Positions 1-8,537 of a stretch of DNA of 40,386 bases are shown piece after piece. This stretch comes from Thecamonas trahens ATCC 50062 (lineage: Eukaryota > Apusozoa > Apusomonadida > Apusomonadidae): positions 446,575-486,960 of the forward strand of contig NW_013657679.1 in the NCBI RefSeq assembly GCF_000142905.1, given 5' to 3'. How positions within the stretch are numbered: the stretch's first letter is position 1; each line of letters opens with the position of its first letter. The translations under genes and the position numbers were made by a program. The notes beneath the pieces were generated by a model that saw only the letters and a list, made by a program, of their open reading frames with translations, did no database searches and was not told the DNA's origin.

Positions 1-32
1 TGAACCGTACCTTCCTCCCTCTTCCCCCCCCT

Positions 33-48
33 CCCCCCCCCCCCCCCC
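33..48 (+). repeat. Poly-C run in the IFT74 leader
   Basis: A run of 16 C, inside a longer C/T-rich stretch (about 11-60), lies about 60 nt upstream of the IFT74 start codon and on its sense strand. It is one of several such runs ahead of start codons in this window. Confidence 0.9.
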
Positions 49-110
49 TCTCCTTCTCCCTGTATCCGTACCGTTCTCGGTTACAGCTCTCGTCTTTGTC
101 TCTCCTAGCC

Positions 111-1823
111 ATGGCGTACCGACCTGGCTCGCGCATGGCGCCACCTGGGACGGCTGGCCTCCCGCCGGGCACGGGTGTGCTCCGACCGCCGTCGGGGATT
201 GTTGCGCCGTCTGCGGTGCTGACGAACCGGCCGATGACGAACCAGGGGGTTAAGGGAGTGCGGCCGGTGACGCAGGGCTCCGGGCGCGCGTTCCAGGACA
301 AGAACTGGTACATTGCCGAGGTGCGCGCCAAGACGCAGGCCATCACCGCCGAGCTGGCCAACCTCTCGAACGAGCTAGAGGCGTTCAACTCGTCGGCCGA
401 GAACTATGGGGCGTACGAGCGCAAGGCCGACGGGCTTGCGTCGGAGCTCCGCGAGCTGCAGGGCGTGCTCGCTGACTACAACATGCTTGTGGACAAGATG
501 CACACCGATACCGGCATCAACCAGATTCTGGAGCAGACGGCGGCGGACAAGGCCAAGAACGATGAGGAGCGGTGGCGCATTGATGCCATGTTTACAGAGC
601 GGCAGGCACGCGAGGAGCAGATCCGCACCGTGACGACCGAGATTGCATCGATCGAAGGCACCATCGAGGACGAGCTCAACCAGCTCGCGCCTGAGATGCT
701 CGCCGAGTATCGCGAGGCGCAGGAGACCAACGACACACTGCTGGACACGATTGGCCGGTACCAGGCGGACCTCGAGTCTGGCGCATACCGGCTGCGGTCG
801 ATGGAGGACGCGCTGCGGGCAAACCCGCTTAAGCAACAAGCGTTTGCGCTCTTTAACGAGCTCAACGACGCGCGAGCGCGGCGCGACGAGCTCGAGGCCG
901 ATGCCCGTGACTCGCAGCTCTCGGGACCTGAGGAGCAGGAGCGACTGCTCAACAAGGTCAAGGCCGACACCTCGGAGATTGGCGCCATGAACCGGCGCAT
1001 CGCCGCGCTCGAGGAGGAGATCTCACGCGGCCGCGAGCAGCTCGACTCGCTTGCGCGCGAGGAGGAGGCGCGGCAGTCGGACAAGTACGAAAAGTACCTG
1101 CAGATCCTGGCCAAGGAAGAGGCCATTCGCAAGTTCATCGAGGAGTTCCCTGAGGTCCAGGCGGCACTCGCGGAAGACATGGCCGCCCGCGAGACGGCCA
1201 TTGCCGAACTGCTCGAAACGATCGGCTCGGGCCTCGCGCGCCAGACCAACCTCCCGCAAGTCGAGCAAGTGCGCGAAAAGGAGGACCTTCTCGAGTTTCA
1301 GCGCGACCAGATGGGCCTTGCCGAGTCGACCCACGACAAGCTCATCCGTGACAAGGCCGAGCGCGAGCGCGACCTCAAGAAGCTCGACCAGCTTGACAAG
1401 AAAATCGAGCGCGACATTGCAGCGCTCCACAAGCGCATTCCGACCATGCGCGCCGAGCTTGTCAAGTACAACGACATCAAGAAGCTGCAGTCGGATGCCC
1501 GCAAGCTCGAGGCCTCGCTGAAGACCCAGCGACAGGAGCTCTCGCTTAAGCGCGAGCACCTCTCGGCCGAAGTCGGGCGGCTCGAGGGCAAACTCAACGA
1601 GCTCAAGGACGCGCTCGAGGCCGACGAGACCTACCGGGGCATCACCAACCTCCAGGCCAAGCTCGCCATCTACGAGCAGACCAATGCCGAGCTCCGGGAC
1701 TACATCGAGACTAAGGGACGCGAGTCCGACTACCGGGCCCGGCTCCGTGACGTCGGCGCAATCGTCGCCGACATCAACGCCATTCTTGTCGAGGGCACCA
1801 AGTACCGAGCACCTGTGCTGTAG
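111..1823 (+). CDS. IFT74: Intraflagellar transport protein 74 (IFT74)
   Basis: A 570-residue protein of the IFT-B core, which with IFT81 carries tubulin and other cargo along ciliary microtubules. The N-terminal ~75 residues are Gly/Pro/Arg-rich and contain the family's signature stretch: RPMTNQGVKG, then GSGRAFQDKNWY. The rest is almost unbroken heptad-rich coiled coil, as expected of the part that pairs with IFT81. Length is close to the roughly 600 residues of animal IFT74. I chose the ATG at 111; the frame is open upstream only to a TTG at 96. It is a single exon with no break. The gene implies that the organism builds a cilium or flagellum. Recognition rests on the N-terminal motif plus the overall architecture. 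Confidence 0.88.
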   Translation: MAYRPGSRMAPPGTAGLPPGTGVLRPPSGIVAPSAVLTNRPMTNQGVKGVRPVTQGSGRAFQDKNWYIAEVRAKTQAITAELANLSNELEAFNSSAENYGAYERKADGLASELRELQGVLADYNMLVDKMHTDTGINQILEQTAADKAKNDEERWRIDAMFTERQAREEQIRTVTTEIASIEGTIEDELNQLAPEMLAEYREAQETNDTLLDTIGRYQADLESGAYRLRSMEDALRANPLKQQAFALFNELNDARARRDELEADARDSQLSGPEEQERLLNKVKADTSEIGAMNRRIAALEEEISRGREQLDSLAREEEARQSDKYEKYLQILAKEEAIRKFIEEFPEVQAALAEDMAARETAIAELLETIGSGLARQTNLPQVEQVREKEDLLEFQRDQMGLAESTHDKLIRDKAERERDLKKLDQLDKKIERDIAALHKRIPTMRAELVKYNDIKKLQSDARKLEASLKTQRQELSLKREHLSAEVGRLEGKLNELKDALEADETYRGITNLQAKLAIYEQTNAELRDYIETKGRESDYRARLRDVGAIVADINAILVEGTKYRAPVL

Positions 1824-1904
1824 CTAGCTACTGCACGCCACCTCGGGCACGCTGTTGTGGGGCCACAGCGAGGGCGGGTTCAACACCGTCAACGTCGGCA
1901 TGAG

Positions 1905-1925
1905 CCCCCCCCCCCCCCCCCCCCC
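1905..1925 (+). repeat. Poly-C run upstream of ankyrin gene
   Basis: A run of 21 C, the longest homopolymer in the window, lies 79 nt upstream of the chosen ATG of the ankyrin gene, on its sense strand. If translation began upstream it would encode a poly-Pro stretch, but the only in-frame upstream candidate is a GTG. Confidence 0.9.
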
Positions 1926-2003
1926 GACCAGCCTGAGCAGATTGTAAAACGGTTTGCCGTCAACCCAGACTCGACTCCAGGCTCGACTTTGAGGAACCAG
2001 CCA

Positions 2004-2480
2004 ATGGCCGCCAACAGCCCCGACTCTGCCGCGTCCGGCCCGGGCGGAGGAACCACGTCGCCAGAGGAGCAGGTGTTTATGTTTGCCAAGCGCGGGCTCG
2101 TCGACGATGTCGAGGGCATTGTGGCAGCGACGGGCGTTGACGCCGTCGCTGCCACCGACGCCCTCGGCAACACCTGCCTGCACTACGCGGCGCAGGGTGG
2201 ACACACAGCAACGGTCGAGTGGCTGCTGGCTGCCGGAGCCGACCCTAATGCACCTAACGTGTCGGGTGACTCGCCGCTGCACAAGGCGGCATGGGGTGGT
2301 CATGCTGCTGCCGCTGCTGTCCTGCTCGCCGCAGGTGCCGACCGCTACCTGGCTAACGCCGACGGCGAGTCGCCGGTCAAGCTCGCTGCCGGCAAGCCGT
2401 CGGCCGATGTGCTGGAGGAGCAGCTAGTGGTGGAAGACGGGGACGACGACGATGACGAAGCGTACTCGGACTCGGACTGA
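2004..2480 (+). CDS. Small ankyrin-repeat protein
   Basis: A 158-residue protein. After a low-complexity Ser/Gly/Pro N-terminus (about 1-25) come two clear ankyrin repeats with TCLHYAAQGGH and SPLHKAAWGGH helices, flanked by weaker half-repeats. The C-terminus is strongly acidic (a run of Asp/Glu ending in SDSD). Ankyrin repeats are protein-binding scaffolds; the small size and acidic tail recall myotrophin-like or other stand-alone ankyrin adaptors, but no specific partner can be named. The start is the first ATG in frame; a GTG at 1857 would add a poly-Pro N-terminus and is less likely. It follows IFT74 on the same strand after 180 nt. Confidence 0.8.
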   Translation: MAANSPDSAASGPGGGTTSPEEQVFMFAKRGLVDDVEGIVAATGVDAVAATDALGNTCLHYAAQGGHTATVEWLLAAGADPNAPNVSGDSPLHKAAWGGHAAAAAVLLAAGADRYLANADGESPVKLAAGKPSADVLEEQLVVEDGDDDDDEAYSDSD

Positions 2481-2547
2481 GCGGTTTATCCGCCTGGATG
2501 ATCATCCATCATAAACACAGCCGTGCTGGCAGAGTTGGTAGGCGCGG

Positions 2548-3870
2548 CTAGGCTGACTCGGGCGGGCCGTCGTGGTCGTCGGTGGTGTGTGACTTGCGGT
2601 GGCGGCGCTTCTTCTTGCGCTTGGCGGCGTGGGCCTGGCCGAGCGAGTACTGGGCCATGGCAGTGGAAATGAGCTGGCCGTCGACGAGCTGGTGCTCGAG
2701 CGAGGGCCGGCGTGCGGCCGTGGCGCGGGTGGTCAGGAGCTGGTGCTCGAGGTCGCGGATGCGGATGGTGGCATCGAGGTAGAGCTCCTTGAGCATGGCG
2801 GCGACTGACGACGTCTCTTCGGCAGCAATCGAGTCGACTTGCCCACGAGCGGCCTTTTGGAGGAGGCTGATGCTGCCCTGGCGCAACTCGGCGATGCGGA
2901 GCTCGAGGTCACCGACGTCGAGCTCGGCGGTTGTAGCCCGGACCCGCGCGGCGTCGACAGCAGCGGTAGCAGTTCCCAGCCTTTGCTTCAGGTCCGAGAC
3001 CTCGCGGCGAGCGTCGAGATAGGCGTCACGGAGGGCACCGATCTGGACGTGAAGCTTGTCGAGCTCGGCAGTGTGGGCGGCGGATGTCACCTGGGTCCTG
3101 TTGGCTGCGTCCAGCAGGGCCTCTTTCATCTGGGCCATCTGGGGACGGCACTGGTACCTCGCGAGAGTCTCTTGCAAGACTTGAATGCGCTCCTTGCTCG
3201 CAGCGAGCTCGCGGCGGAGGCCAGGTACAAGATCGCCGTCAGCGGCGGTCGAGCGCACAGGCGAGCGGTGAGCAGGACGTGCGGGAGACGAGCGGGCGCG
3301 TGACGAGAGCCGAGTAGCCAGCCGCGACAAGCGAGCCACGTGCTCTTTGAGCGAGATGCCCAGCTCAGCCGCTGTGTCAACGGCGTCACTACCGGGCTCG
3401 GTTGCGCGTGCGGCGCCGAGCGCGGCCGACAGCGCATCAGTGTCGGCCACCAGCGCCGCCTGGATGCTCTCCAGCTCTGAAGCGAGGACGGCAAGTGGCG
3501 TCGATGGTGGCACTGGCGAGTGCGATGCGCCGCGGAGGCCCGGATCGGCCAGCTGGGCTGTCGAAGCAGAGAGCGCGCGGGTGTACTCGCCGATGGCCTC
3601 GGCGAGCTGCAGCGAGGCCGAGAGGTTGGTGGCCGACTCGCCGGACGCGGCCGAGACGCGCGAGAGATTGAGCTCGGGCGACGAGTAGGTCGAGGCTGCG
3701 GCGGTCGCTGAGAGGTGGTGCGCCGCAGCCGAGAAGCTGCGGCGCGGCGGCGAGGGAGTGGCAGGGGCGTGGGTGTGGGCGTGGGTGCGGGCGTGGGGAA
3801 CAGTACCGGTCGCCGACGGCTGGCGCCACAGGAGGGCCATTTCGGCGCCGTATGACAGATGCGGCTCCAT
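2548..3870 (-). CDS. Coiled-coil protein, unknown function
   Basis: A 440-residue protein I do not recognise as a family. Residues ~1-120 are Ser/Ala/Pro-rich and low complexity, with a His/Thr/Ala-rich patch. Residues ~120-390 are predicted coiled coil in several segments (for example ELDKLHVQIGALRDAYLDA). The C-terminus has a very basic patch (KRKKKRRHRK) that could act as a nuclear localisation or polyanion-binding segment, then an acidic tail. The start is the ATG at 3870, immediately downstream of a G/T-rich (C/A-rich on the sense strand) microsatellite; the open frame continues upstream of this ATG but overlaps the carboxypeptidase gene in another frame. A structural or centrosomal/ciliary role is possible but unproven. 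Confidence 0.75.
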   Translation of the reverse strand: MEPHLSYGAEMALLWRQPSATGTVPHARTHAHTHAPATPSPPRRSFSAAAHHLSATAAASTYSSPELNLSRVSAASGESATNLSASLQLAEAIGEYTRALSASTAQLADPGLRGASHSPVPPSTPLAVLASELESIQAALVADTDALSAALGAARATEPGSDAVDTAAELGISLKEHVARLSRLATRLSSRARSSPARPAHRSPVRSTAADGDLVPGLRRELAASKERIQVLQETLARYQCRPQMAQMKEALLDAANRTQVTSAAHTAELDKLHVQIGALRDAYLDARREVSDLKQRLGTATAAVDAARVRATTAELDVGDLELRIAELRQGSISLLQKAARGQVDSIAAEETSSVAAMLKELYLDATIRIRDLEHQLLTTRATAARRPSLEHQLVDGQLISTAMAQYSLGQAHAAKRKKKRRHRKSHTTDDHDGPPESA

Positions 3871-3962
3871 AGGGTGGGGTGGGGTGGGGTGGGGGGTGGG
3901 GGGGGGTGGGGTGGGGTGGGGTGGGGTGGGGGGTGGGGGGTGGGGTGGAGTAGAGGTGGGTG
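3871..3962 (-). repeat. (CCCCA)n-like microsatellite upstream of a start codon
   Basis: On the plus strand this is a GGGGT repeat with interruptions by longer G runs, directly abutting the ATG at 3870 of the minus-strand gene. Read on the sense strand it is CCCCA repeats. The plus strand has many G4 tracts with single-T spacers, so it could form G-quadruplexes. Confidence 0.9.
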
Positions 3963-4023
3963 GCAGTGGTCGTAGGTGACATGGGCGAAGACGAAAACTG
4001 GAGTGAGTTTGATGATGATGGCA

Positions 4024-4037
4024 GGGGGGGGGGGGGG
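4024..4037 (-). repeat. Poly-C run (sense strand) between two minus-strand genes
   Basis: Fourteen G on the plus strand, i.e. poly-C on the strand of both flanking genes. It lies 12 nt beyond the carboxypeptidase stop codon and about 155 nt upstream of the next ATG. Confidence 0.9.
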
Positions 4038-4049
4038 AGGGTGAAGCGC

Positions 4050-5729
4050 TTAGAGGGCTGACTTGACAAAGTCGGTGATCATCTTGAGGGCGGCGTACGG
4101 CTTGTAGCTCGGAACCGGGTGGCCGGCGCCGTTGATGGACTTGAAGGTAAAGCCGTTGGCGGCATAGTTGATCTCGTAGCCACCGACCTGGGTGCCTGAG
4201 CCAGGCTCCTCGTAGGTCCACGGGTGCCACGGAGTCTCGACCGGGTAGCCGAGCGAGGCAGTCCACTCCTGGGTGCCAGTGTTGGGCACGCAGGCGTCCA
4301 CGTTGCCTGAGTAGATGAGAACCTTGATGGCGGAGATCATGGCCGGGTAGCGCGGGAGGAGCGACTTGGTGTTGGCAGTGTAGGGGATGTTGGAGCAAAT
4401 GGCCCAGGTGATGTCCGAGTTGACGTTGATGGCCTTCTTGACCGCCGGGTCGTTGAGATACCGCGAGGCCTGGGCCGAGTCGATGCACTCGTCGGGCCCG
4501 CCGAGCTGGGTCAGCGGGTGGCCAGACCCGGAGGTCATCTTGGCGTTGCTCAGCACCGAGCCGACGCACGGAGTGTAGATGCCGTAGATGTTGATGTCAC
4601 CGATCTCGTTGGAGATGGCCTGGAGAATGCCCGGGCACGCCGGGTTGGTCGACGCCGGGTTGGTGCACCCGTTTGCCGTCAGGTTGGCGTACGAAGTCGG
4701 CGAGAACAGATCGTGCGCGTAGAGGAAGTCCAGGTGGATGCCGAGCCCGTTGGCTGAGCAAGCGCCGACCTCCGAGCCGATGCATCCGTTGCCGACGGCC
4801 ATGCCCTTGAGGTTGAGGTTCGTCGTCCCGGCCTTGTTCGAGGCAAGGATCTGCTCGACGAGCGTCGGGACGTAGATGCCGGCCTGTTGCGTTGAGGAGA
4901 TGGTGAGTGGCAGAGGAGGGACAAGTGAGGGGAGGTGGGCATGGAGCAACGTACGTAGGACTCGCCAGAGATAAACAGCGGGTTATGCTGGTACTCGGGG
5001 AAGTACTGGAGGAACATGAGGAGCGCAGCGTGGTTGTCCTCGGCAGTCTGGGTGTCGTTGAGCGGCAGGTTCTTGATGTCGGTGTAGGAGAAGCCGACGC
5101 CGACGGGTGCCTCAATGAACAGCATGTGGGCAAACGAGTTCCAGCGGCCGACGTTGTCGACGAGCGCGCCCTTGACCGGCGCGCCGGACGAGCCCGGTGC
5201 AAAGCGGAACGGCCCCTGCTCGTAGAAGAAGCCATCCATTGACGAGCAGCCGGGGCCTGTGTGGTCCCACCATGTCCGATCACGTCCCGGTCCGCACCAC
5301 AAACAATGCCGCGAGACCAGCCACACCAAAGCATCGAGACCAGCACCCCTCAGGTAAGTCGACCTTGACACCAGTGATATATGACGTGAGGGCGGCACGC
5401 ACATGCGAGGGACAGAGCACGTGATCTAGGCCGCGTCCGCCGCGCCGCCGCCCACAGTCCCTCCCGCCCTACTCCCTCCCCTCCCTTCATCCCCCCTTCG
5501 ACGTACCACCGTTGAACCAGAGGACAAGCGGGGCGTTGGGACCGGCCTCAGACTCGACAAACCAGTAGTGCATGTGCTTCTGCGGGGTGATGTCGAGGTA
5601 GCCCGAGTACTGAGCCGTCGGCGGCTTGCCGTAGCCCGGCACCTCGGCAAGGAGGTCCTGGTTCCGCGCAGCAAGCGCAGACACCGCAAGCATGGCCATG
5701 ACGGCCAAGCCAAGCGAGTACTTGATCAT
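4050..5729 (-). CDS. Serine carboxypeptidase, family S10 (cathepsin A-like)
   Basis: A secreted or lysosomal/vacuolar exopeptidase that removes C-terminal residues. Three exons fit: 5507-5729, 4955-5256 and 4050-4883, giving 452 residues. Both introns are GT-AG, with GTACGT donors and CACAG/CAACAG acceptors. Joined exons rebuild the family motifs: WFNGGPGCSS spans exons 1/2, and [12 protein letters not shown] spans exons 2/3, with phases agreeing. The catalytic triad is visible: Ser174 in GESY, Asp371 in GNVDACVP and His430 in GAGHPVP. Residues 1-20 form a signal peptide (hydrophobic, ending ALA). Length matches the family. It is the middle of three tandem minus-strand genes; its upstream neighbour also encodes a secretory-pathway peptidase. 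Confidence 0.93.
4884..4954 (-). other. Intron 2 of the serine carboxypeptidase gene
   Basis: A 71-nt phase-0 intron that starts GTACGT and ends CAACAG. Removing it joins GESY to AGIYVPTL, as in the family. Read through, the frame would give a non-family stretch. Confidence 0.9.
5257..5506 (-). other. Intron 1 of the serine carboxypeptidase gene
   Basis: A 250-nt phase-1 intron that starts GTACGT and ends CACACAG, splitting the conserved NGGPGCSS motif. It is the longest well-supported intron in the window and contains a CACGTG palindrome at 5418-5423. Confidence 0.88.
5417..5426. promoter_or_regulatory. CACGTG (E-box) palindrome in intron 1
   Basis: The sequence GCACGTGATC lies inside the first intron of the carboxypeptidase gene. 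CACGTG is the core bound by bHLH and bHLH-leucine-zipper factors. Function is inferred only from the core and from similar sites near the other peptidase genes. Confidence 0.3.
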
Positions 5730-5847
5730 GGTGGTGATAAAGATTCAATGAGAGATGAGTGTGTCAAGGCTACGTGCCCGGCGCTCCGGGGGTTGAGGGC
5801 AGGCCGAGGGCGGCGAGCGGCTGGCGACAGGCGGCAGGCCGGGCGAC

Positions 5848-8115
5848 TCAAGCGGCGCCCAACCCCGGGTCCATGCCCATGTCGTCGAGATCGACGTACG
5901 GCTGGCGACCAAAGCGCGGGAGGTAGAGTCGCTTGTAGACGAAGAAGCCGGTGGCAACAAAGATGCCGACGCCGAGCAACGAGCCAAGGACTATGGCGGC
6001 GGTCTTGTTCTCGGACGAGACGCCGCGGCCGTGGTCCGACGGCGGCGTGAGCGACGGGTCCATGAACGTGGCGGTGGCGGTGACCTTGCGAGCGGCAAGC
6101 TCGATCTGGGCCTGCGCCACATCCACTTGGCCGCGGTAGATCGAGTCGTGGACGCCGGCAAAGACGTCGGCGCCGTAGCCGAGGACCAGGCCGGGCGCTT
6201 GGATGGCGTGACGGTAGTAGGGGCGGCCCGGGATGCCCTCGGGAATGACAAACTCTCTCTCCAAGAGGCGAAGCTTGTTGTTGAGGGCGGCAAGGCGGGG
6301 CGGCGGAGCAGCATCGCCAAGGGTGGCGAGTGCATCGAGCTCGGCCATGAGGGTGGCTGATCCGGTGGCAAAGGTGTCGAGCGCGGTGCGGAGCGAGGTA
6401 AAGTCGAGGCGTTCGTCGACGCCGCGGACCCGGGCATAGTCGACTACCGAGTCGACGTACGACGGGAGGCGGTCCGCGTAGGTGGTGAGGTTGAACGGGA
6501 TGATTTGTTGACTCGCCATGCGCATGGCGAGAAGGCCAAAGATCTCCGCCATGGTCTTGTGGAGCTCAAAGTCCGGATCGCCAAACATCTCCATCCACTC
6601 GAAGCAGTCGTAGGCGGAGTGGTAGACGCCGTACTTGCCGGAGAACCCAAGGTCACTCGCCGGCACGCCAAAGTGCTGCAGGAACGCAGTGTAGTCACTT
6701 CCGGAGCCGAGGACACCGTACTGGTTTGACCAGGTGTCGGCGACAGGCTTGGCCTCGCCGGGGTGGTCGACCACACGCAGAACCGAGGAGACGACCGACT
6801 CGAGTGACGGCGTCGCCGACGCACCAAACTGCGGGCCAGAGACTGCGGTGTCGAGATTGAGGACAGCAACCATGTTAGCGCGTTCCGCGGGAGTGAGCGA
6901 CTCGGCGTAGGCAACCGAGCCGAGGAGGCCGTACTCTTCGCCGCCCCACGAGCCGAAGCGGATGGTACGGAGCGGGCGCCAGCCGTCGGCGGCGAGCTTG
7001 CCGAACGCACGAGCAACCTCGAGCATGACGGCCGAGCCCGAGTTGGGGTCAACGCCACCAAAGACCCATGCATCACGGTGGTTCGAGAGCAGGATGACCG
7101 AGTCGGCCTCGGGCCCAGAGCCGCGGAGCTCGCCGATGACCGACGGCATGGGCCGGACGTCCCAGGCGACGTCGACAGCGAGCGCGACGGTGACCGGCGC
7201 GCTGGGCGAGCCGACATGGTACGTAAAGTTGAGCCCACCTTGCCAGCCACCGCCAAAGACGTCGACCGAGAGCCCAGCGAGCTGGCTCAGAAAGTGCCGC
7301 GCGTCACCGTACGAGATCGGGAGGACCGGGATGTCGGGAGTAAGCTTGCCTTGGAATGGACCGTCGCCGGCGCCCGGGCCGAGGCACGTCTCCAGCCTGC
7401 GCGGATCGCCTGGGCAGATGTTGAGATACTGTACACTCCCGCGCTGGAGCGAGTACTCGGGCCGCCACGGGCCGTCGGGGAAGACTGGGCCACGAACATA
7501 GCCGTCCTGCTGCGGATCCGAGTAGAGGACAAGCGCCTTGCACCCGTTGTCGGACGCGAGCTGTGCCTTGGTCCCGCGGAAGAGCTCGCCGTAGCGGGCG
7601 ATGCAGATCTTGCCGTCGGTAGAGACGCCCTGCTCGGCCAGAGCCACAAAGTCCTCGGCGAGAGCAAAGTTGACATACACCAGCTCGCCCTCGACGTTGC
7701 CCGCCGGCGAGTACCCGTTGAACGCCGGGAGGATGCCGGTCTCGTTGGTCGAGGCAATGCCCGGAATGGCCGGCTCCACCAGCTTGGCCTCGTACGGCTG
7801 CGGTGAGACGACGCGGAGGCTCTGTGAGACCGGAACGGTGATGACGGCGTCCGAGGTGAAGATCTCGGCCTCTAGCCCTGCAGCCCGCATCTCATCGCGG
7901 GTAAACTCGGCCAGCTCCTGCTCGCGCGTGGTGCCAGCCGAGTGCGGGCGCGCGGTGTATGTCCGCAGCGCCTCGCGACAGCCGTCAGGAGTCGGCTCTG
8001 CCCGGAACGCCACCTCCCAGGCAGTTGCCCAGGGCGGCGGAGGCGGGTCGGCAGCGGTTGCTGCCGCGGCGACCACGACCAGAACCAGCAGTGTGGTGGG
8101 GATGAGGGTGTGCAT
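5848..8115 (-). CDS. M28 membrane peptidase, glutamate carboxypeptidase II / NAALADase family
   Basis: A 755-residue zinc peptidase. The order is: signal peptide (1-22, AAATAA end), a Pro-rich linker, a split M28 domain with an inserted PA domain (about 90-270), the catalytic part, and a C-terminal helical dimerisation domain (about 540-665). The predicted zinc and catalytic residues are present: His346 and Asp348 (HRDAW), Glu393/Glu394 (GGEEYG), Asp422 (NLDTA) and His499 (YHSAYD). Near the C-terminus is one membrane helix (AIVLGSLLGVGIFVATGFFV) followed by a basic stop and a short tail with YVDL, a YxxL-type sorting signal. This gives type I topology, whereas vertebrate family members are type II. 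I chose the ATG at 8115 because it starts the signal peptide; an upstream in-frame GTG exists at 8181. It probably trims acidic or other dipeptides in the endolysosomal lumen or at the surface; exact specificity is unknown. Confidence 0.9.
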   Translation of the reverse strand: MHTLIPTTLLVLVVVAAAATAADPPPPPWATAWEVAFRAEPTPDGCREALRTYTARPHSAGTTREQELAEFTRDEMRAAGLEAEIFTSDAVITVPVSQSLRVVSPQPYEAKLVEPAIPGIASTNETGILPAFNGYSPAGNVEGELVYVNFALAEDFVALAEQGVSTDGKICIARYGELFRGTKAQLASDNGCKALVLYSDPQQDGYVRGPVFPDGPWRPEYSLQRGSVQYLNICPGDPRRLETCLGPGAGDGPFQGKLTPDIPVLPISYGDARHFLSQLAGLSVDVFGGGWQGGLNFTYHVGSPSAPVTVALAVDVAWDVRPMPSVIGELRGSGPEADSVILLSNHRDAWVFGGVDPNSGSAVMLEVARAFGKLAADGWRPLRTIRFGSWGGEEYGLLGSVAYAESLTPAERANMVAVLNLDTAVSGPQFGASATPSLESVVSSVLRVVDHPGEAKPVADTWSNQYGVLGSGSDYTAFLQHFGVPASDLGFSGKYGVYHSAYDCFEWMEMFGDPDFELHKTMAEIFGLLAMRMASQQIIPFNLTTYADRLPSYVDSVVDYARVRGVDERLDFTSLRTALDTFATGSATLMAELDALATLGDAAPPPRLAALNNKLRLLEREFVIPEGIPGRPYYRHAIQAPGLVLGYGADVFAGVHDSIYRGQVDVAQAQIELAARKVTATATFMDPSLTPPSDHGRGVSSENKTAAIVLGSLLGVGIFVATGFFVYKRLYLPRFGRQPYVDLDDMGMDPGLGAA

Positions 8116-8160
8116 GACGAGTGGGGTGGGTGGCTCAGGAGATGACTCTGGGGGGGGGCG

Positions 8161-8168
8161 CACGTGAC
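8161..8168. promoter_or_regulatory. CACGTGAC site upstream of the M28 peptidase
   Basis: CACGTGAC lies 46 nt upstream of the peptidase ATG. It matches eight bases of the ten-base CLEAR/E-box consensus (GTCACGTGAC) known from animal lysosomal genes. Regulation here is inference. Confidence 0.35.
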
Positions 8169-8208
8169 GCCTGCCTGACACCGGGCCAACCGGCGATAGA
8201 GAGGAGGA

Positions 8209-8246
8209 GATGGAGGGATGGAGGGATGGAGGGGAGGGGGGGGGGG
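8209..8246 (+). repeat. GATGGAGG tandem repeat plus G run
   Basis: Three exact copies of the octamer GATGGAGG (8209-8232) run into a G-rich stretch with 11 consecutive G (8236-8246). It sits in the divergent intergenic region, so it is C-rich on the M28 peptidase sense strand. Confidence 0.85.
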
Positions 8247-8419
8247 AGGCGTATGACGAGCAGAGAGAGTATGTGCCGTGTCATGTGATCATCGTATCGA
8301 CACCCGTGTCTGCCGGCAGGTAGCTCGCCCAGCTGGGATCAGGTCGTCGTCCACCAGCACCCCACCGGGCTGGGCCAGCCTTGCCTCAGCCCACCCGTCC
8401 CGCGCCTCGGTCTCCCACC

Positions 8420-8492
8420 TGCACACACACACACACACTCTCTCTCCCACACCTCTCTTTCTCTCCCCCCCCCCCTCCACACACACACATAC
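8420..8492 (+). repeat. CA repeat and C/T tract in leader
   Basis: A (CA)n run, CT-rich sequence, an 11-C run (8465-8475) and a second short (CA)n run lie 45-118 nt upstream of the mitochondrial protein ATG, on its sense strand. Confidence 0.85.
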
Positions 8493-8537
8493 TCCTACCC
8501 CTTCTCTTTCCCTTCCTCAATCCATACACCGGAGAGT

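Larger units (their letters stand above)
8116..8537. other. Divergent intergenic region (422 nt)
   Basis: This region separates the M28 peptidase (minus) from a mitochondrial protein gene (plus) and must hold both promoters. It contains CACGTGAC at 8161-8168, a 9-G run at 8150-8158, GATGGAGG repeats, an 11-G run at 8236-8246, a CA repeat, and C/T-rich sequence just ahead of the plus-strand start. I see no RNA gene or further coding sequence. Confidence 0.75.

Noticed and set aside
96-110. TTG-started extension of IFT74
   Set aside because: It adds only MSLLA and needs a non-ATG start; the ATG at 111 gives the family-like N-terminus.
375-839. Long antisense frames over IFT74 and most other genes
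   Set aside because: High GC makes stop codons rare in all frames. These frames have Arg/Ser/Ala-rich low-complexity translations and no recognisable domains, while the opposite strand holds a clear gene.
1857-2003. GTG-started poly-Pro extension of the ankyrin protein
   Set aside because: It needs a GTG start and a translation through the 21-C run; the leader resembles the untranslated C runs ahead of other genes.
3871-4569. N-terminal extension of the minus-strand coiled-coil protein
   Set aside because: It is a frame open through the GGGGT repeat and across the carboxypeptidase exon in another frame, with no credible protein.
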